A stretch of 64,000 nt of DNA from Stomoxys calcitrans (Eukaryota; Arthropoda; Insecta; Diptera; Muscidae), in assembly GCF_963082655.1 (NCBI RefSeq), contig NC_081552.1, positions 96,611,922 to 96,675,921 on the forward strand, in the 5' to 3' direction. Of the stretch, positions 1 through 10,230 are shown in pieces (position 1 is the first letter of the stretch; each line of letters begins with the position of its first letter). Position numbers and translations under genes: made by a program. The notes below the pieces were generated by a model. The model was not told the origin of the DNA. It saw nothing but the letters and a program-made list of their open reading frames with translations, and made no database searches.

Positions 1-2702
1 TATTTAAACATCGTGCTATATATATAGTTAAGATGCAATTGTAAGGTATACATATGGCCGCTTTCCACGTTCGTTTCAATGTCTATTGCATAATTTGGGG
101 TGCTTTCTGGTAACTTCAGGATTCGCTTCAGGAAGTATCTTTGTAGCTTGTCCACTTCGTCAAAGCATCCAAATCCCCAAACTTGGGCTGCATATCCTTG
201 AATTGACCGACAAACTGCTTGAAAAAGTTTCCATTTCATTTCAAGGTTTATATTATTTTTTTGAAGGAAGTTTTTCCACGTAGAATTTATCGCCGCTTTT
301 GCTTGTGTAATTCGACTACTGACATGTCGCTTAAAGCTTAGTCTTGGGGTCAGTACAACTCCAAGGTATGTATATTCGGAGACAATCTCAATCTCTTGTC
401 CTTTGTAGAACCATTTTTCCCTGTCTGACAATCGCCCTTCATTTCTGAAAACCATTATCTTTGACTTGGACATATTTAGTTCCATATTCCATAGTTTGCA
501 GTATTCTTCCAGGTTGATGATCATGTTTTGAAGGGAATTTATGTCACCCGACAATATTACAATATCGTCCGCGTACATTAATACACGAACGTTTTTTCCT
601 TCTACATCAATACCTCCTTCTAGATGTTCATGCAGGTCATTTAGGTATAAAGCAAAGAGAAGTGGCGAAAGAAGGCAGCCTTGTTTAACACCAGACACTG
701 TTTCGAAATCCTGTGAGAGTTCTTCTCCGTTCCATATTGTGCATTTTGTGTTTTGGTAAATGGCTTCTATCATATTTATAAATTTGGATGAGACTCGGTT
801 AAGATAAAGCTTGTATATCAATGATTTTCTGCAGACCTTGTCGAAAGCTGCTCGGAAGTCAACAAAAAATGCATAGACTTTCTTCTTTTCCGCTAATTTT
901 AAACTTACTATTGCAACTATGTTGTACACATTGTCCGCTGTGCAGTAATTTTTCCGGAACCCTGCCTGATATTCTTCCATTATTTGGTTTTCTTCAACCC
1001 ATGACGTGAGCCTATAATTCAGGATGCCCATCAGAATTTTTGCAGCTGTGTTCATAAACGATATAGCTCTATAATTACAAGGATCATTTATATTTCCTTT
1101 TTTATGAATTGGGTAAATTATAGATCTTATCAGCGACTCATCAATAATGCTGTTGTCATAGAAGTTTGTAAAAACTCGCGCCACTTCAACAAGGAATTGC
1201 TCTGATGCGTTCACATAGAACTCATATGGAATCCTGTCGTCACCAGGAGCTTTATGAGGTTTTACTCTACCTAAGACATGTTGTATATCTGTTACTGTGA
1301 TTTCTCTATCTAGATATGCATCAAAAATTAGCGGTTTCGCGTACTGTATGTCTTGAGACATTTGAGTAGGATTCAGAAGGTCGCAGAAATAGTCTCTGAA
1401 CATTTCTGGTGTTATAGCGTTTCCAATTCTATGTTCCTTGTTATTAATCTTTTTTGCTAAATTCCACCATTCCTTTGTGCAGTTTGTCCTTTGAATTTTG
1501 ATAGACAAACGGTCATAATATGCATGCTTAGCCGATAGACAAACTTCTCTTAATTTTTTCTTAGCTTGTATATATTCATTTTTATGCTGTATTGTGTTTG
1601 ACTTTCGGTATTTATTTAAGCATTTATATGCTTTTCTCTGGGCCCAATAACAACTAAGATTAAACCAAGGATTTTTTTTTAAGAGTGAATGCTTTGGGGG
1701 TTTTTTTTCTGATGACGCCTTGATAATGTTATTTAGGTCTTTGATACCAACCACAGTTTCTCGCTCATTAATTCTTTCCAAATTTGCGTTAAGCTTGTTT
1801 CGATATATGTTTTTGTTTTGCTGATTCCATATTAATTGCGGGAGTAGGCTTAGCTTGCAATAATTGTGTTGTAAGGAATGTATTTTTAGCTGTAGGGCGA
1901 TAGGTAAGTGATCTGACCACGGCATTTCCTCTACTCGAAAACTAACAACATTTTCCAAAATGGCGCTGGAGACCGCACAGAGATCAATGACCGAAGAGCC
2001 TACCGAATTTATAAATGTGAAATTTCCTTGTTCATCGCCTTCAGTTCGCCCATTCAGAAGAAACAAACCAATGTCATTGCAGTACTCAATGTACGCCTTC
2101 CCTTTCCAATCAGCTAATTTGTCTTTAGATTTCCGGATTTCTTTCCCAGCTGAAAACCCGCTTTCGATCTCCATATGGTTGCTTTGCTGCAATTCTCCGA
2201 TTCTGGCATTGATATCTCCAATTACGATTAGATTAGTATCTTCGAGTTCATGTATATATTTTTTTAAGTTTGCAAATTCATTTGCCCAATTCGCCCCTCT
2301 GAGGTAAACTGGAATAAGAGTGATTTCTTCTTGATACCAGCTGATTTTAATAGTTAGTAGTTCATCTTGGCGGTTAAAGGAATATTTCATGCCTTTCTGG
2401 ATAATTGTCCTCTTAACTCCCAACATTAGACCCCCTATTGCTCGACCAAATCTGGTACATCTTTTTGCATATAACCAACTTATATCATATCCTGGGAAAA
2501 ATTTTTCGGCATTTTTTGATTTTTCCTCTATGAGGTGTGTTTCTTGGAGCAAAATAACTTCAAAAGACATCAGGTAATTGAAAAATGTTGGATACAAATA
2601 TTTATTTTCAAAACCGTGTATATTATAAGAAACTATTTTCAAATTATTTAAACAATTTATTTCTGCAGCTTCTTGTACTGTCCCAGAAGCTGGCGGACTT
2701 AG
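1..2702 (-). CDS. LINE ORF2: endonuclease-reverse transcriptase, partial (runs off left edge)
   Basis: About 900 codons are open on the minus strand with no stop seen, and the frame leaves the window at position 1. Domain order is an APE-type endonuclease followed by reverse transcriptase. The endonuclease starts at KIVSYNIHG (about 2612-2638), followed by LLQETHL, GDINARIG (about 2196-2219) and the catalytic WSDH (about 1909-1923). The RT shows KAPGDDRIPYEF, an AGFRKNYCTADNVYNI block, FFVDFRAAFDKV, GVKQGCLLSPLLF and the catalytic YADD at 564-575. The protein nicks target DNA and copies the element RNA onto it (target-primed reverse transcription). The frame has no ATG before the endonuclease; its first ATG is at 2568-2570, inside that domain. 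ORF2 therefore probably depends on a -1 frameshift from ORF1, and I set the start at the first recoded codon. Homopolymer runs such as those near 1672-1710 keep the frame, which suggests a young copy. Clade (Jockey/CR1/L1-like) not settled. Confidence 0.93.
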
Positions 2703-2708
2703 TTTTTT
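2666..2708 (-). promoter_or_regulatory. Predicted -1 ribosomal frameshift signal between LINE ORF1 and ORF2
   Basis: On the minus strand the heptamer A AAA AAC (2708 to 2702) is read in ORF1 frame as AAA AAC and is followed at once by the TAA stop. Nine bases further on, CAGCTTCT (2692-2685) pairs perfectly with AGAAGCTG (2673-2666) around an 11-base loop. Slippery heptamer, 5-9 nt spacer and stem-loop are the standard parts of a -1 site. Slipping by one base enters exactly the ORF2 frame at CTA AGT. The layout is seen in the sequence; activity is inferred. Confidence 0.75.
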
Positions 2709-3535
2709 GATCTAGCTTGGTTTAGCATTTGCTCTATGATAGTGGTATTTATTTCATCTGCATAAAGATCAATTAGTATAGCTTCTGCGGGCTTGTTCCC
2801 GCTTACAAGAACGTTTTGAGAGTTCCACGAGAACCATTTGTCCATTATTTTCAATTTATCGTCTCTCACGATAACCTTGTGTTTTTTGCTCGCTTGTAAT
2901 ATTTGCTTCTTGAGAGCTAGCATTTTCATTTTGTTTCTGCGCCGACTGGGGTTTAAGTCTCTATAAACCGATACATCTGTGCCTATCAAGTTTCTAGTTG
3001 CTCCCAATACTTGCGCGACAGTCATATCCGAATCAAATTCTGCAATAATAGTTTGTTTGCCTTTATATTGGGCAACAGTATGCGCCGTAAGTATTTTTGG
3101 TGTTATATGTAGTTTTTCCGTACAGATCTTCAGAACAGAATCAATTGCCGTTTTTTCAAATGTTATACCTTTGAATAGCAATTTGGTGTTTTTAATTTGG
3201 TATTCCAGCCACCGTATTGTATTTGCATCTTCTTCTCTGCTGTTCCTTAACTCTTCTATTTCCTGTTTCAGTATGCTGTTTTCAGCTCTAAGGTCTGCCA
3301 ATTCCGCGTTTGTTGAAGCTATGCCTGATTTGATATCTTCGATATCCTTTTTTGTTGGAAGACTTTCTAATTTTTCCTCTAACAAAGTATTCATGGTTGT
3401 TTTCATAATATACATTAGCTCTTCAACATCCATGTTACCTACGGGTTTCTTTGCCATTGTTTCAAATTCAGGAGATGTCTCAGCTAATTTTCTCTTTGTC
3501 TGTGGTGTCGAGTTTGCTGTGTATTTATTTTGCAT
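2699..3535 (-). CDS. LINE ORF1: coiled-coil nucleic-acid-binding protein
   Basis: An intact 278-residue protein that starts at ATG (3533-3535) and ends at TAA (2699-2701). Residues about 50-115 are rich in Glu, Lys and Leu with heptad spacing (for example AELADLRAENSILKQEIEEL) and predict a coiled coil. After it comes a compact alpha/beta-looking region (NTKLLFKGI, then AEFDSDMTVAQVLG) and a basic stretch (NPSRRRNKMKMLALKKQ). There are no CCHC zinc knuckles. This is the layout of ORF1 proteins that trimerise and coat LINE RNA, as in L1-type elements; the RRM-like fold is inferred, not proven. ORF2 lies directly downstream in the -1 frame, and the last two sense codons plus the stop form the frameshift site. 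The element's own promoter should lie just upstream of 3535. Confidence 0.88.
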   Translation of the reverse strand: MQNKYTANSTPQTKRKLAETSPEFETMAKKPVGNMDVEELMYIMKTTMNTLLEEKLESLPTKKDIEDIKSGIASTNAELADLRAENSILKQEIEELRNSREEDANTIRWLEYQIKNTKLLFKGITFEKTAIDSVLKICTEKLHITPKILTAHTVAQYKGKQTIIAEFDSDMTVAQVLGATRNLIGTDVSVYRDLNPSRRRNKMKMLALKKQILQASKKHKVIVRDDKLKIMDKWFSWNSQNVLVSGNKPAEAILIDLYADEINTTIIEQMLNQARSKN

Positions 3536-3910
3536 ACTCTTTTAAAGGAATAAGTTTAATCCGGCTTTTTCAAAAAACGATCACGTCTGGTAACGCCAAT
3601 TTATTATTCACAATAATTAATTATCGTGGACATAAACCATAACCTATTTGTCATATAATGAATGCACAGGGTGGCAACACTTTGTTAAGATGACAGATGT
3701 CATTCGTTTGTATTGATTTGGTATTTGTTTACTTACTGCCTCGGATAATGTTGTGAAACGGTTAACATTAACAAAAAAAAAAAAAAAAAAACAACAATAT
3801 TTTACCACTTTCCAGGCAATTTGTGAAAAAAGATATGAATTTCGACTTTTAATTTGTGAAAAAAACGGTCGTCGCTGGCTATACACACTCCGCACTTTCT
3901 CCAACAAGTT
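3536..3910 (-). other. Leader of the LINE and flank, with an A19 tract
   Basis: No supported coding sequence. The first ~100 bases upstream of the ORF1 ATG are the probable 5' untranslated region and internal promoter of the LINE, but the exact 5' end is not visible. An uninterrupted run of 19 A (3773-3791) on the plus strand may be the poly(A) tail of another retroposed copy or a simple repeat. Confidence 0.4.
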
Positions 3911-4720
3911 CCAGGATCGTAAGTGTTTCTATTGGTAGGATTCTCAGCCTTCAATTTTCCATGTGGACACCAATAATTGATGTAATACAGGAGCTGCCGC
4001 AAAACGTGTATGTACTATTTAACAGTGCGTTTAACGGATGACAGACTAATACCACGAAAATCGTTCGCCTTCTTGTGGTAAGATTTTGCTGTTTTCGTAA
4101 TGAAAATGTCCTTCGTGTCTCTTCATCCCACAGGTATATATGACATGTTGATACACGCAGAATATATATTCCTAAGCAAAGGAGACAGTCTATCAGACAC
4201 AGCTTTTTATTCAACTAGTGATACATCATCAGGCCCTGGCGACTTAAAGAGTAACAGATTCTTATAGCCCAAAGGATTTTCGGCTCAGGCACAATTCCCC
4301 TGTTTAGTCGAGGGACCATTTCTGAAGTATTTTCTCCAAGGCTGAAAATAATATAACGATGATTAGAGAAGATGTGGTCATCCAACACTTTCCAGTCGCA
4401 TGTTCTTGCGCTCATATCTTCCGATACAAAAGTAATATCTAGTACCTCCTGTCTGTTCCTGGTGATAATGGTCGCTTTATCGCCTTTGTTACAAATCGCC
4501 AGATTGCAACTTATTATATACTCGATAAGCAGCACACCCCTTCCGTTCACATCTGAACTTCCCTATATCTGGTAATGTGCACTAGCATCACTTCCTACAA
4601 TGAGGCTATTCTTCTCTACAGAAGCGGCTTCAATGAAGGTTTAAGGTTTGAAGACGGCATCTCTGAATCGTATGCAGTATATAGGGAAGCCAGCCAGTAA
4701 TGAGACTTATTTATTTTAAG
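3910..4720 (-). pseudogene. Jockey/R1-like LINE ORF2 fragment (endonuclease C-terminus and RT start), broken
   Basis: The minus-strand translation at 4215-4550 reads as the C-terminal half of an APE-type endonuclease: LLIEYIISCNLAICNKGDKA, then VLDITFVSEDM and a DDHIFSNHRYIIF block around the catalytic Ser-x-His. RT N-terminal similarity continues to about 3951 but is frameshifted and has stops. The same family is present at 36841-38260. By comparison this copy lacks roughly 500 bp between the endonuclease and the RT start. It is dead and truncated at both ends. Its orientation matches the intact LINE to its left, but it belongs to another family. Confidence 0.72.
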
Positions 4721-4729
4721 GCACATTCC

Positions 4730-4850
4730 TAACTTAAAATTTTCTTTTTAAGAAGTTACTTTATACTTTTTAGAGCACACAACAAGCCGATTACTGGCTA
4801 AGGTGTATGTCCATAGTGGCTTGGGGCTAATTAATATCTGCACCCTCTGG
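4730..4850 (+). repeat. Dispersed LINE-associated segment, inverted copy at 38281-38410
   Basis: The stretch containing ACAACAAGCCGATTACTGGC and GGTGTATGTCCATAGTGGC is found again, reverse-complemented and highly similar, at about 38281-38410. Both copies lie next to fragments of the same Jockey-like family, so it is probably part of that family's untranslated region. Not coding. Confidence 0.6.
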
Positions 4851-5202
4851 CTACCCAGCAAAAAATTGTTCCTGACTTGGAAGCAATACGAAAATGTTCT
4901 AGCATTCTAATGCGCATTTTGAATGCTCAATAAGTATGCACGAAACTATAATATAATGTAAAGTAATATTCTTTAAAAATTTTACAAAAAAATATGTTTT
5001 TAATATACTTTTGTGCAGTAATCTATTACATAGAGTATACATGAAACATGGCTTCAAAGTATGGTAAAGACGAATTTGTATGCATCCATATTGCTTCTGA
5101 TCAGCGGTTGTGTATGCGAATAGTGTTGTGAGCTCATTAAACGAAGATCAAGAAAACAATTATTTTTAATTACACACTGCATATAAAAACAAAATAATAA
5201 AG
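4851..5202. other. AT-rich sequence, nothing recognised
   Basis: No open frame, RNA gene or repeat family was recognised between the LINE debris and the next HINE. It may be ancestral intron or intergenic DNA. Confidence 0.4.
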
Positions 5203-6989
5203 AACAAGTAAAAGCGTGCTAAGTTCGGCCGGGCCGAATCTTATATACCCTCCACCATGGATCGCATTTGTCGAGTTCTTTTCCCGGCATCTCTTCTTAG
5301 GCAAAACAGGATATAAGAAAAGATTTGCTCTGCTATTAGAGCGATATCAAGATATGGTCCGGTTTGGACCACAATTAAATTATATGTTGGAGACCTGTGT
5401 AAAATGTCAGCCAATTCGAATAAGAATTGCGCTCTTTGTGAGCTCAAAAAGTAAAATAGAGAGATCGATTTATATGGGAGCTGCATCGGGCTATGGACCG
5501 ATTCAGACCATAATAAACACGTATGTTGATGGTCATGAAAGAATCCGTCGTACACAATTTCAGGCAAATCGGATAATAATTGCGACCTCTAGAGGCTCAA
5601 GAAGTCAAGATCCCAGATCGGTTTATATGGCACCTATATCAGGTTATGAACCGATTTAAACCTTATTTGACACAGTTGTTGAAAGTAAAAATAAAATACG
5701 TCATGCAAAATTTTAGCCAAATCGGATAGGAATTGCGCCCTCTAGAAGCTCAAGAAGTCAAATCCCCAGATCTGTTTATATGAGAGCTATATCAGGTTAT
5801 GAACCGATTTGAACCATACACAGTTGTTGGATATCATAACGAAATACTTCGTGCAAAAATTCATTCAAATCGGATAAGAATTGTGCCCTCTAGAGGCTCA
5901 AGAAGTCAAGACCCAAGATCGGTTTATATGGCAGCCATATCAGGTTATGGACCGATTTAAACCATACTTGGCACAGTTGTTGGGTATCATAACAAAACAC
6001 GTCGTGCGAAAATCCATTCTAATCGGATAACAATTGCGCCCTCTAGAGGCTCAAGAAGTCAAGACCCAAGATCGGATTATATGGCAGCTATATCAGGTTA
6101 TGGACCGATTTGAACTATGCTTGGCAAAGTTGTTGGATATAGCAACAAAACACGTCGTGCAAAAACTCATTCAAATTGGATAAGAATTGTGCCCTCTAGA
6201 GGCTCAAGAAGTCAAGACCCAAGATCGGTTTATATGGCAGCTATATCAGGTTATGAACCGATTTGAACCATACTTGGCACAGTTGTTGAATATCATATCA
6301 AAACACGTCGTGCAAAATTTCATCCCAATCGGATAAGAATTGCGCACTGTAGATGCTCAAGAAATCAAGACCCAAGATCGGTTTAAATGGCAGCTATATC
6401 AGGTTATGGACCGATTTGAACTATACTTGGCACACTTGTTGGATATCATAACGAAACACGTCGTGCAAAATTTCATTCTGATCGGATAAGAATTGCGCAC
6501 GCTAGAGGCTCAAGAAGTCAAGACCCAAGATCGGTTTATATGGCAGTTATATCAGGTTATGAACCGATTTGAACTATACTTGACACAGTTGTTGGATATC
6601 ATAGCAAAACACGTCGTGCAAAATTTCATTCCAATCAGATAAGAATTGCGCACTGTAGAGGCTCAAGAAGTCAAGACCCAAGATCGGTTTATATGGCAGC
6701 TATATCAAAACATGGACCGATATTGCCCATTTACAATACCAATCGACCTACACTAATAAGAAGTATTTGTGCAAAATTTCAAGCGGCTAGCTTTACTCCT
6801 TCGGAAGTTAGCGTGCTTTCGACAGACAGACGGACGGATGGACGGACGGACGGACATGGCTAGATCGACATAAAATGTCACGACGATCAAGAATATATAT
6901 ACTTTATGGGGTCTCAGACGAATATTTCGAGTAGTTACAAACAGAATGACGAAATTAGTATACCCCCCATCTTATGGTGGAGGGTATAA
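5203..6989 (-). mobile_element. HINE-A element (DINE-1/Helentron-associated), near complete
   Basis: The left end carries ACAAGTAAAAGCGTGCTAAG, then the hairpin TTCGGCC-G-GGCCGAA and TATACCCTCCACCAT. The right end carries the GACG/GACA tract (6826-6856), TATATATA, and ATGGTGGAGGGTATA, the perfect inverted partner of the left repeat. In between are about eight tandem units of ~153 bp; units start with TAGAGGCTCAAGAAGTCAAG at 5891, 6044 and 6197. Subterminal inverted repeats, internal minisatellite, mini-me GTCY/TA proto-microsatellites and a 3' hairpin are the known DINE-1/HINE structure. It codes for no protein and would need a Helentron Rep-helicase in trans. The short open frames inside come from the repeat unit and are not genes. 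Confidence 0.8.
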
Positions 6990-7829
6990 AAACGTCATGC
7001 GAAATTTCAGCCAAATCGGATAGGAACTGCGCCCTTAAGAAGCTCAAGAAGTCAAGTCCCCAGATCTGTTTATATGACAGCTATATCAGGTTATGAACCG
7101 ATTTGAACCATATGTGGCACAGTTGTTGGATATCATAACAAAATACTACGTGCCAAAATTCATTAAAATCGGATAGGAATTGCGCCCTCTAGAGGCTCAA
7201 AAAGTCAAGACCCAAGATCGGTTTATATGACAGCTTTATAAGGTTATAGACCGATTTGAACCATACTTGGCACAGTTGTTGGATATTGTAACAAAACACG
7301 TCGTGCAAAATTTTATTCCAATCGGATAAGAATTGCGCACTCTAGAGGCTCAAGAAGTCAAGACCCAAGATCGGTTTATATGGCAGCTATATCAGGTTAT
7401 GAACCGATTTGAACTATACTTGACACAGTTGTTGGATATCATAGCAAAACACGTCGTGCAAAATTTCATTTCAATCAGATAAGAATTGCGCACTCTAGAG
7501 GCTCAAGAAGTCAAGACTCAAGATCGGTTTATATGCAGCTATATCAAAACATGGACCGATATGGCCCATTTACATTACCAACCGACCTACACTAATAAGA
7601 AGTATTTGTGCAAAATTTCAAGCGGCAAGCTATACTCCTTCGGAAGTTAGCGTGCTTTCGACAGACAGACGGACGGACGGACAGACGGACGGACATGGCT
7701 AGATCGAGGTAAAATTTCACGACGATCAAGAATATATATACTTTATGGGGTCTCAGACGAATATTTCGAGTAGTTACAATCAGAATGATGAAATTAGTAT
7801 ACCCCCCATCTTATGGTGGAGGGTATAAA
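6990..7829 (-). mobile_element. HINE-A element lacking its hairpin end, joined to the previous one
   Basis: Directly after the GGGTATAAAA end of the previous copy, four more tandem units follow. They are closed by a second GACG tract (7662-7694) and a second ATGGTGGAGGGTATA end. The hairpin end is missing. This is either an internal duplication of the 5-7 kb element or a second insertion cut back at the junction. Confidence 0.7.
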
Positions 7830-8103
7830 AATCATTAATTTTTTGGGGCATTAATCACAGAATACGGCGTTTTCATTGAAAACTTTGCTTGCATGAAAAA
7901 GGCAAATTAAATTTGTGATGCTAATGTTCAGTTTTTTATGCTAAACAAGAAGCGCATTTTGGATCTTTAAACAATCGCATTTAAGTGGGACATCACTCAC
8001 AAAAATCATGCATGCTGGAAGCAACTGTGTATGCTAATGTCACGACAGTTTTAACTTACTGTATTTCATCCAGAGGTGCAATATTTTCTGCTGGGTACTA
8101 CTA
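7830..8103. other. Short spacer, nothing recognised
   Basis: It separates the HINE pair from the Jockey-like remnant. A 70-codon open frame begins here at 7985 but runs into the remnant's antisense strand and has no recognisable product. Confidence 0.4.
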
Positions 8104-8346
8104 CTTGCTATGCGACGGAAAAAGAAAAAACATTAAAGTTATTCTTTGCAAGAATACAGGCTCTGTGTTTTCCATTCCCCGTACCCTTGAGTATTGAAAT
8201 CCGGGAATTCTTAGTCCACGACCCATTCCTACACACACCCATGGTTCCTGCATAAGAACCACGTCAAATCCCCCTGCCATCAGAAGGACCTTTAGTGCAA
8301 CCGAAGCAGCCTTACAATGGTGGTGATTTATCTGTAGAAACTGGAG
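8104..8346 (-). pseudogene. Jockey/R1-like LINE ORF2, N-terminal endonuclease remnant
   Basis: Just downstream of the ORF1 remnant, the minus strand reads QINHHHCKAASVALKVLL, then DVVLMQEPWV, the typical start of Jockey/R1-type APE endonucleases with the metal-binding Asn and Glu. The frame decays after about 75 codons. The same region, more diverged, is at about 38160-38250. The rest of ORF2 is missing here. Confidence 0.75.
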
Positions 8347-9803
8347 CTAGTCCGGATTCAGAACTTCCACCACTGTTGCGTTAGCCTCGTCTTCTGATTC
8401 CGCCAGGAGTTCATCCTCACAAGATTTGTTAGATCTTGTCATGATGAGCTTCCGTACGCATCCAGCGGCAGGTGAGAAATCTATGGAACCATTCTTCCTC
8501 AGGACACTGGATACTTGCGGTGTGGACGATTCCTCCTTTGATGCTTAATTAGCTGCTGCTGTCAAAGTACTTTTTGAATTTCGTGCTTCCCCGCTATCAC
8601 GCACCTTGAACCCCGTCCAACCGGATGACGCACCCACATAGTGCTTGTCGGGTCCCATTTCGATGCCATCCCCTCCTGTCTCGATTTTGACAGGGGGATG
8701 TCTCCTGCAATCCACCAGACTTTAGATATGTGGTTGATAGTTCCTCAGGCAAGTGTTCAGCAACAACTTCTGAGTCGTCTCCTGATTCCCCAACCCCACC
8801 GCTTCTATAGACCTTCAGTTTCAACTTGTTGAATCCGTAGGATACAACCGCTTCCGACTTGTTGAGGTCAGCGAGACAGCCGAAGTTGAGTATGAATACT
8901 GCAAGTCTCCGGTCTCCGGTCACCATCAACCTCATCCAATCCTCCAGTCGGTGGTTGAAAGATTAAGATTACATTCCCTTAGTGTTCCAAGTATGGATTC
9001 AGGATCTGAGGGAATCCTTGGTATCCAAGCGTGCGCCATTGGTCGAAAAGGAATACCTTCCTTTTTGACTAAATCTAGTGCTGCACCTGGGCAGATCTCA
9101 CCAATCTTTTTTAGCACACAACGATACATATCCAATGATGGTTGATCCCCGAAGGCAATTAGTCTGTACCAGCCCCGATACCAGCCTGGGTCGTCACAAA
9201 CTGGAGGAGACCCTGGAAATTCCGCAAAGACATCGGAGTATACTGATGATGGTGCATTGACCATCCCACTCCAATTATTCCTAGGTATGCAGCCCTGTTG
9301 TTGCATCACCAAACTGTCCCTATCGACTTTAGCAAAGGTTCTTTGACCCATCTTACTATTGTTCGCCCTAGTTCTTTTAGGCATGGGATGCTCTCCACGT
9401 GACCGCAGCCTTTTGGCTGACTCAGGTGCAGTTTCCGAATCTAAACATGTGGTCTTTGGGGTAGCCTGTGCAGCGAATCCCGAGCGACTCTCTCTCTGTT
9501 AGTGAGAGTTTTAGGATCATTCGCACCAAGCCTCTCAATAAACCTGAGAGCGATGGGTTTTCTATTATTCCTACCTCTAAAAGTGCGTGTTAAGGCCATC
9601 GGCCTAGGCAAATTATAGGCATGCGAAGAAGGAATAGGTTCGGCTTTGTCCTTTAGATTCGAACCAGGTGTCTTCGTCAAAAGTCCCTGCTGACCAATCA
9701 TCTGTCGGCTAGTTGAGCCCGCTCCACCAATCGATGTTTCAGTAGCAGACAACATGCTACGTCCTGATACCACCACCGCAGCTGTTGGGTCTTTAGAGTC
9801 CAT
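8347..9803 (-). pseudogene. Jockey-like LINE ORF1 (gag-like), broken by at least two frameshifts
   Basis: Three minus-strand pieces in order, 9803-9441, 9384-8932 and 8935-8597, make one degraded ORF1. The first piece ends in an early stop near 9437 and the reading continues in another frame through MPKRTRANNSK, so that ATG is not a true start. A second frameshift near 8937 follows WRIG. The middle part (IPFRPMAHAWIPRIPSDPES, then LSTTDWRIG) resembles the conserved C-terminal domain of ORF1 proteins in fly Jockey-type elements (DUF4780-like; from memory of the family, unchecked). The frame ends at TAG 8347-8349, one base before the endonuclease remnant. About 480 codons in all. Confidence 0.7.
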
Positions 9804-10230
9804 TCGCCTACTCCAGGGCTCTAGATCTGCCGCTCATTTGGAAAGAGATGCAGAGCATCAACCGCCTAATGGATACCACTGTCGTAGCTATCCTTGAGTG
9901 ACTTAAATTTTTCTTCCAATAATAATGACCTAAAACGAGTTACAGTAAAATTCTTCCGGAGCGAAATAACAAAACGTCCGCTCCACTCAACAGATCAAAC
10001 AAGAATTTGAGGTCACTGCAGATGAGATTTGGGAAAAAATTCACTTTATAGTGCGCAACCACCATAGTTGTTGTTACCAGGGAACGACGCTTGGATGTGG
10101 CAATCACATTTGAATGGCCTCAGGAGTATATTTAATGTGGGCTCCCTTTAAATCCACGATGTGATGTGTTCATACTCATTACCAATCATCCTCCTCCTCT
10201 TTTTCATCATAAATTTTGGATAAATAGAAA
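9804..10230 (-). other. Probable 5' untranslated region of the Jockey-like remnant
   Basis: Non-coding sequence directly upstream of the broken ORF1. Its position suggests the element's 5' leader and internal promoter, but no boundary or target-site duplication was found. Confidence 0.35.

Noticed and set aside
2979..3545. 188-codon plus-strand open frame
   Set aside because: Antisense shadow of LINE ORF1, which has a clear coiled coil and downstream ORF2.
5216..5659. 147-codon open frame and its many relatives (for example 13301, 17357, 18255, 35664, 40396, 44075)
   Set aside because: They fall on the HINE-A end and first unit, recur in many copies on both strands with different frame lengths, and have no codon or domain signal. 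They are repeat-driven open frames, not genes.
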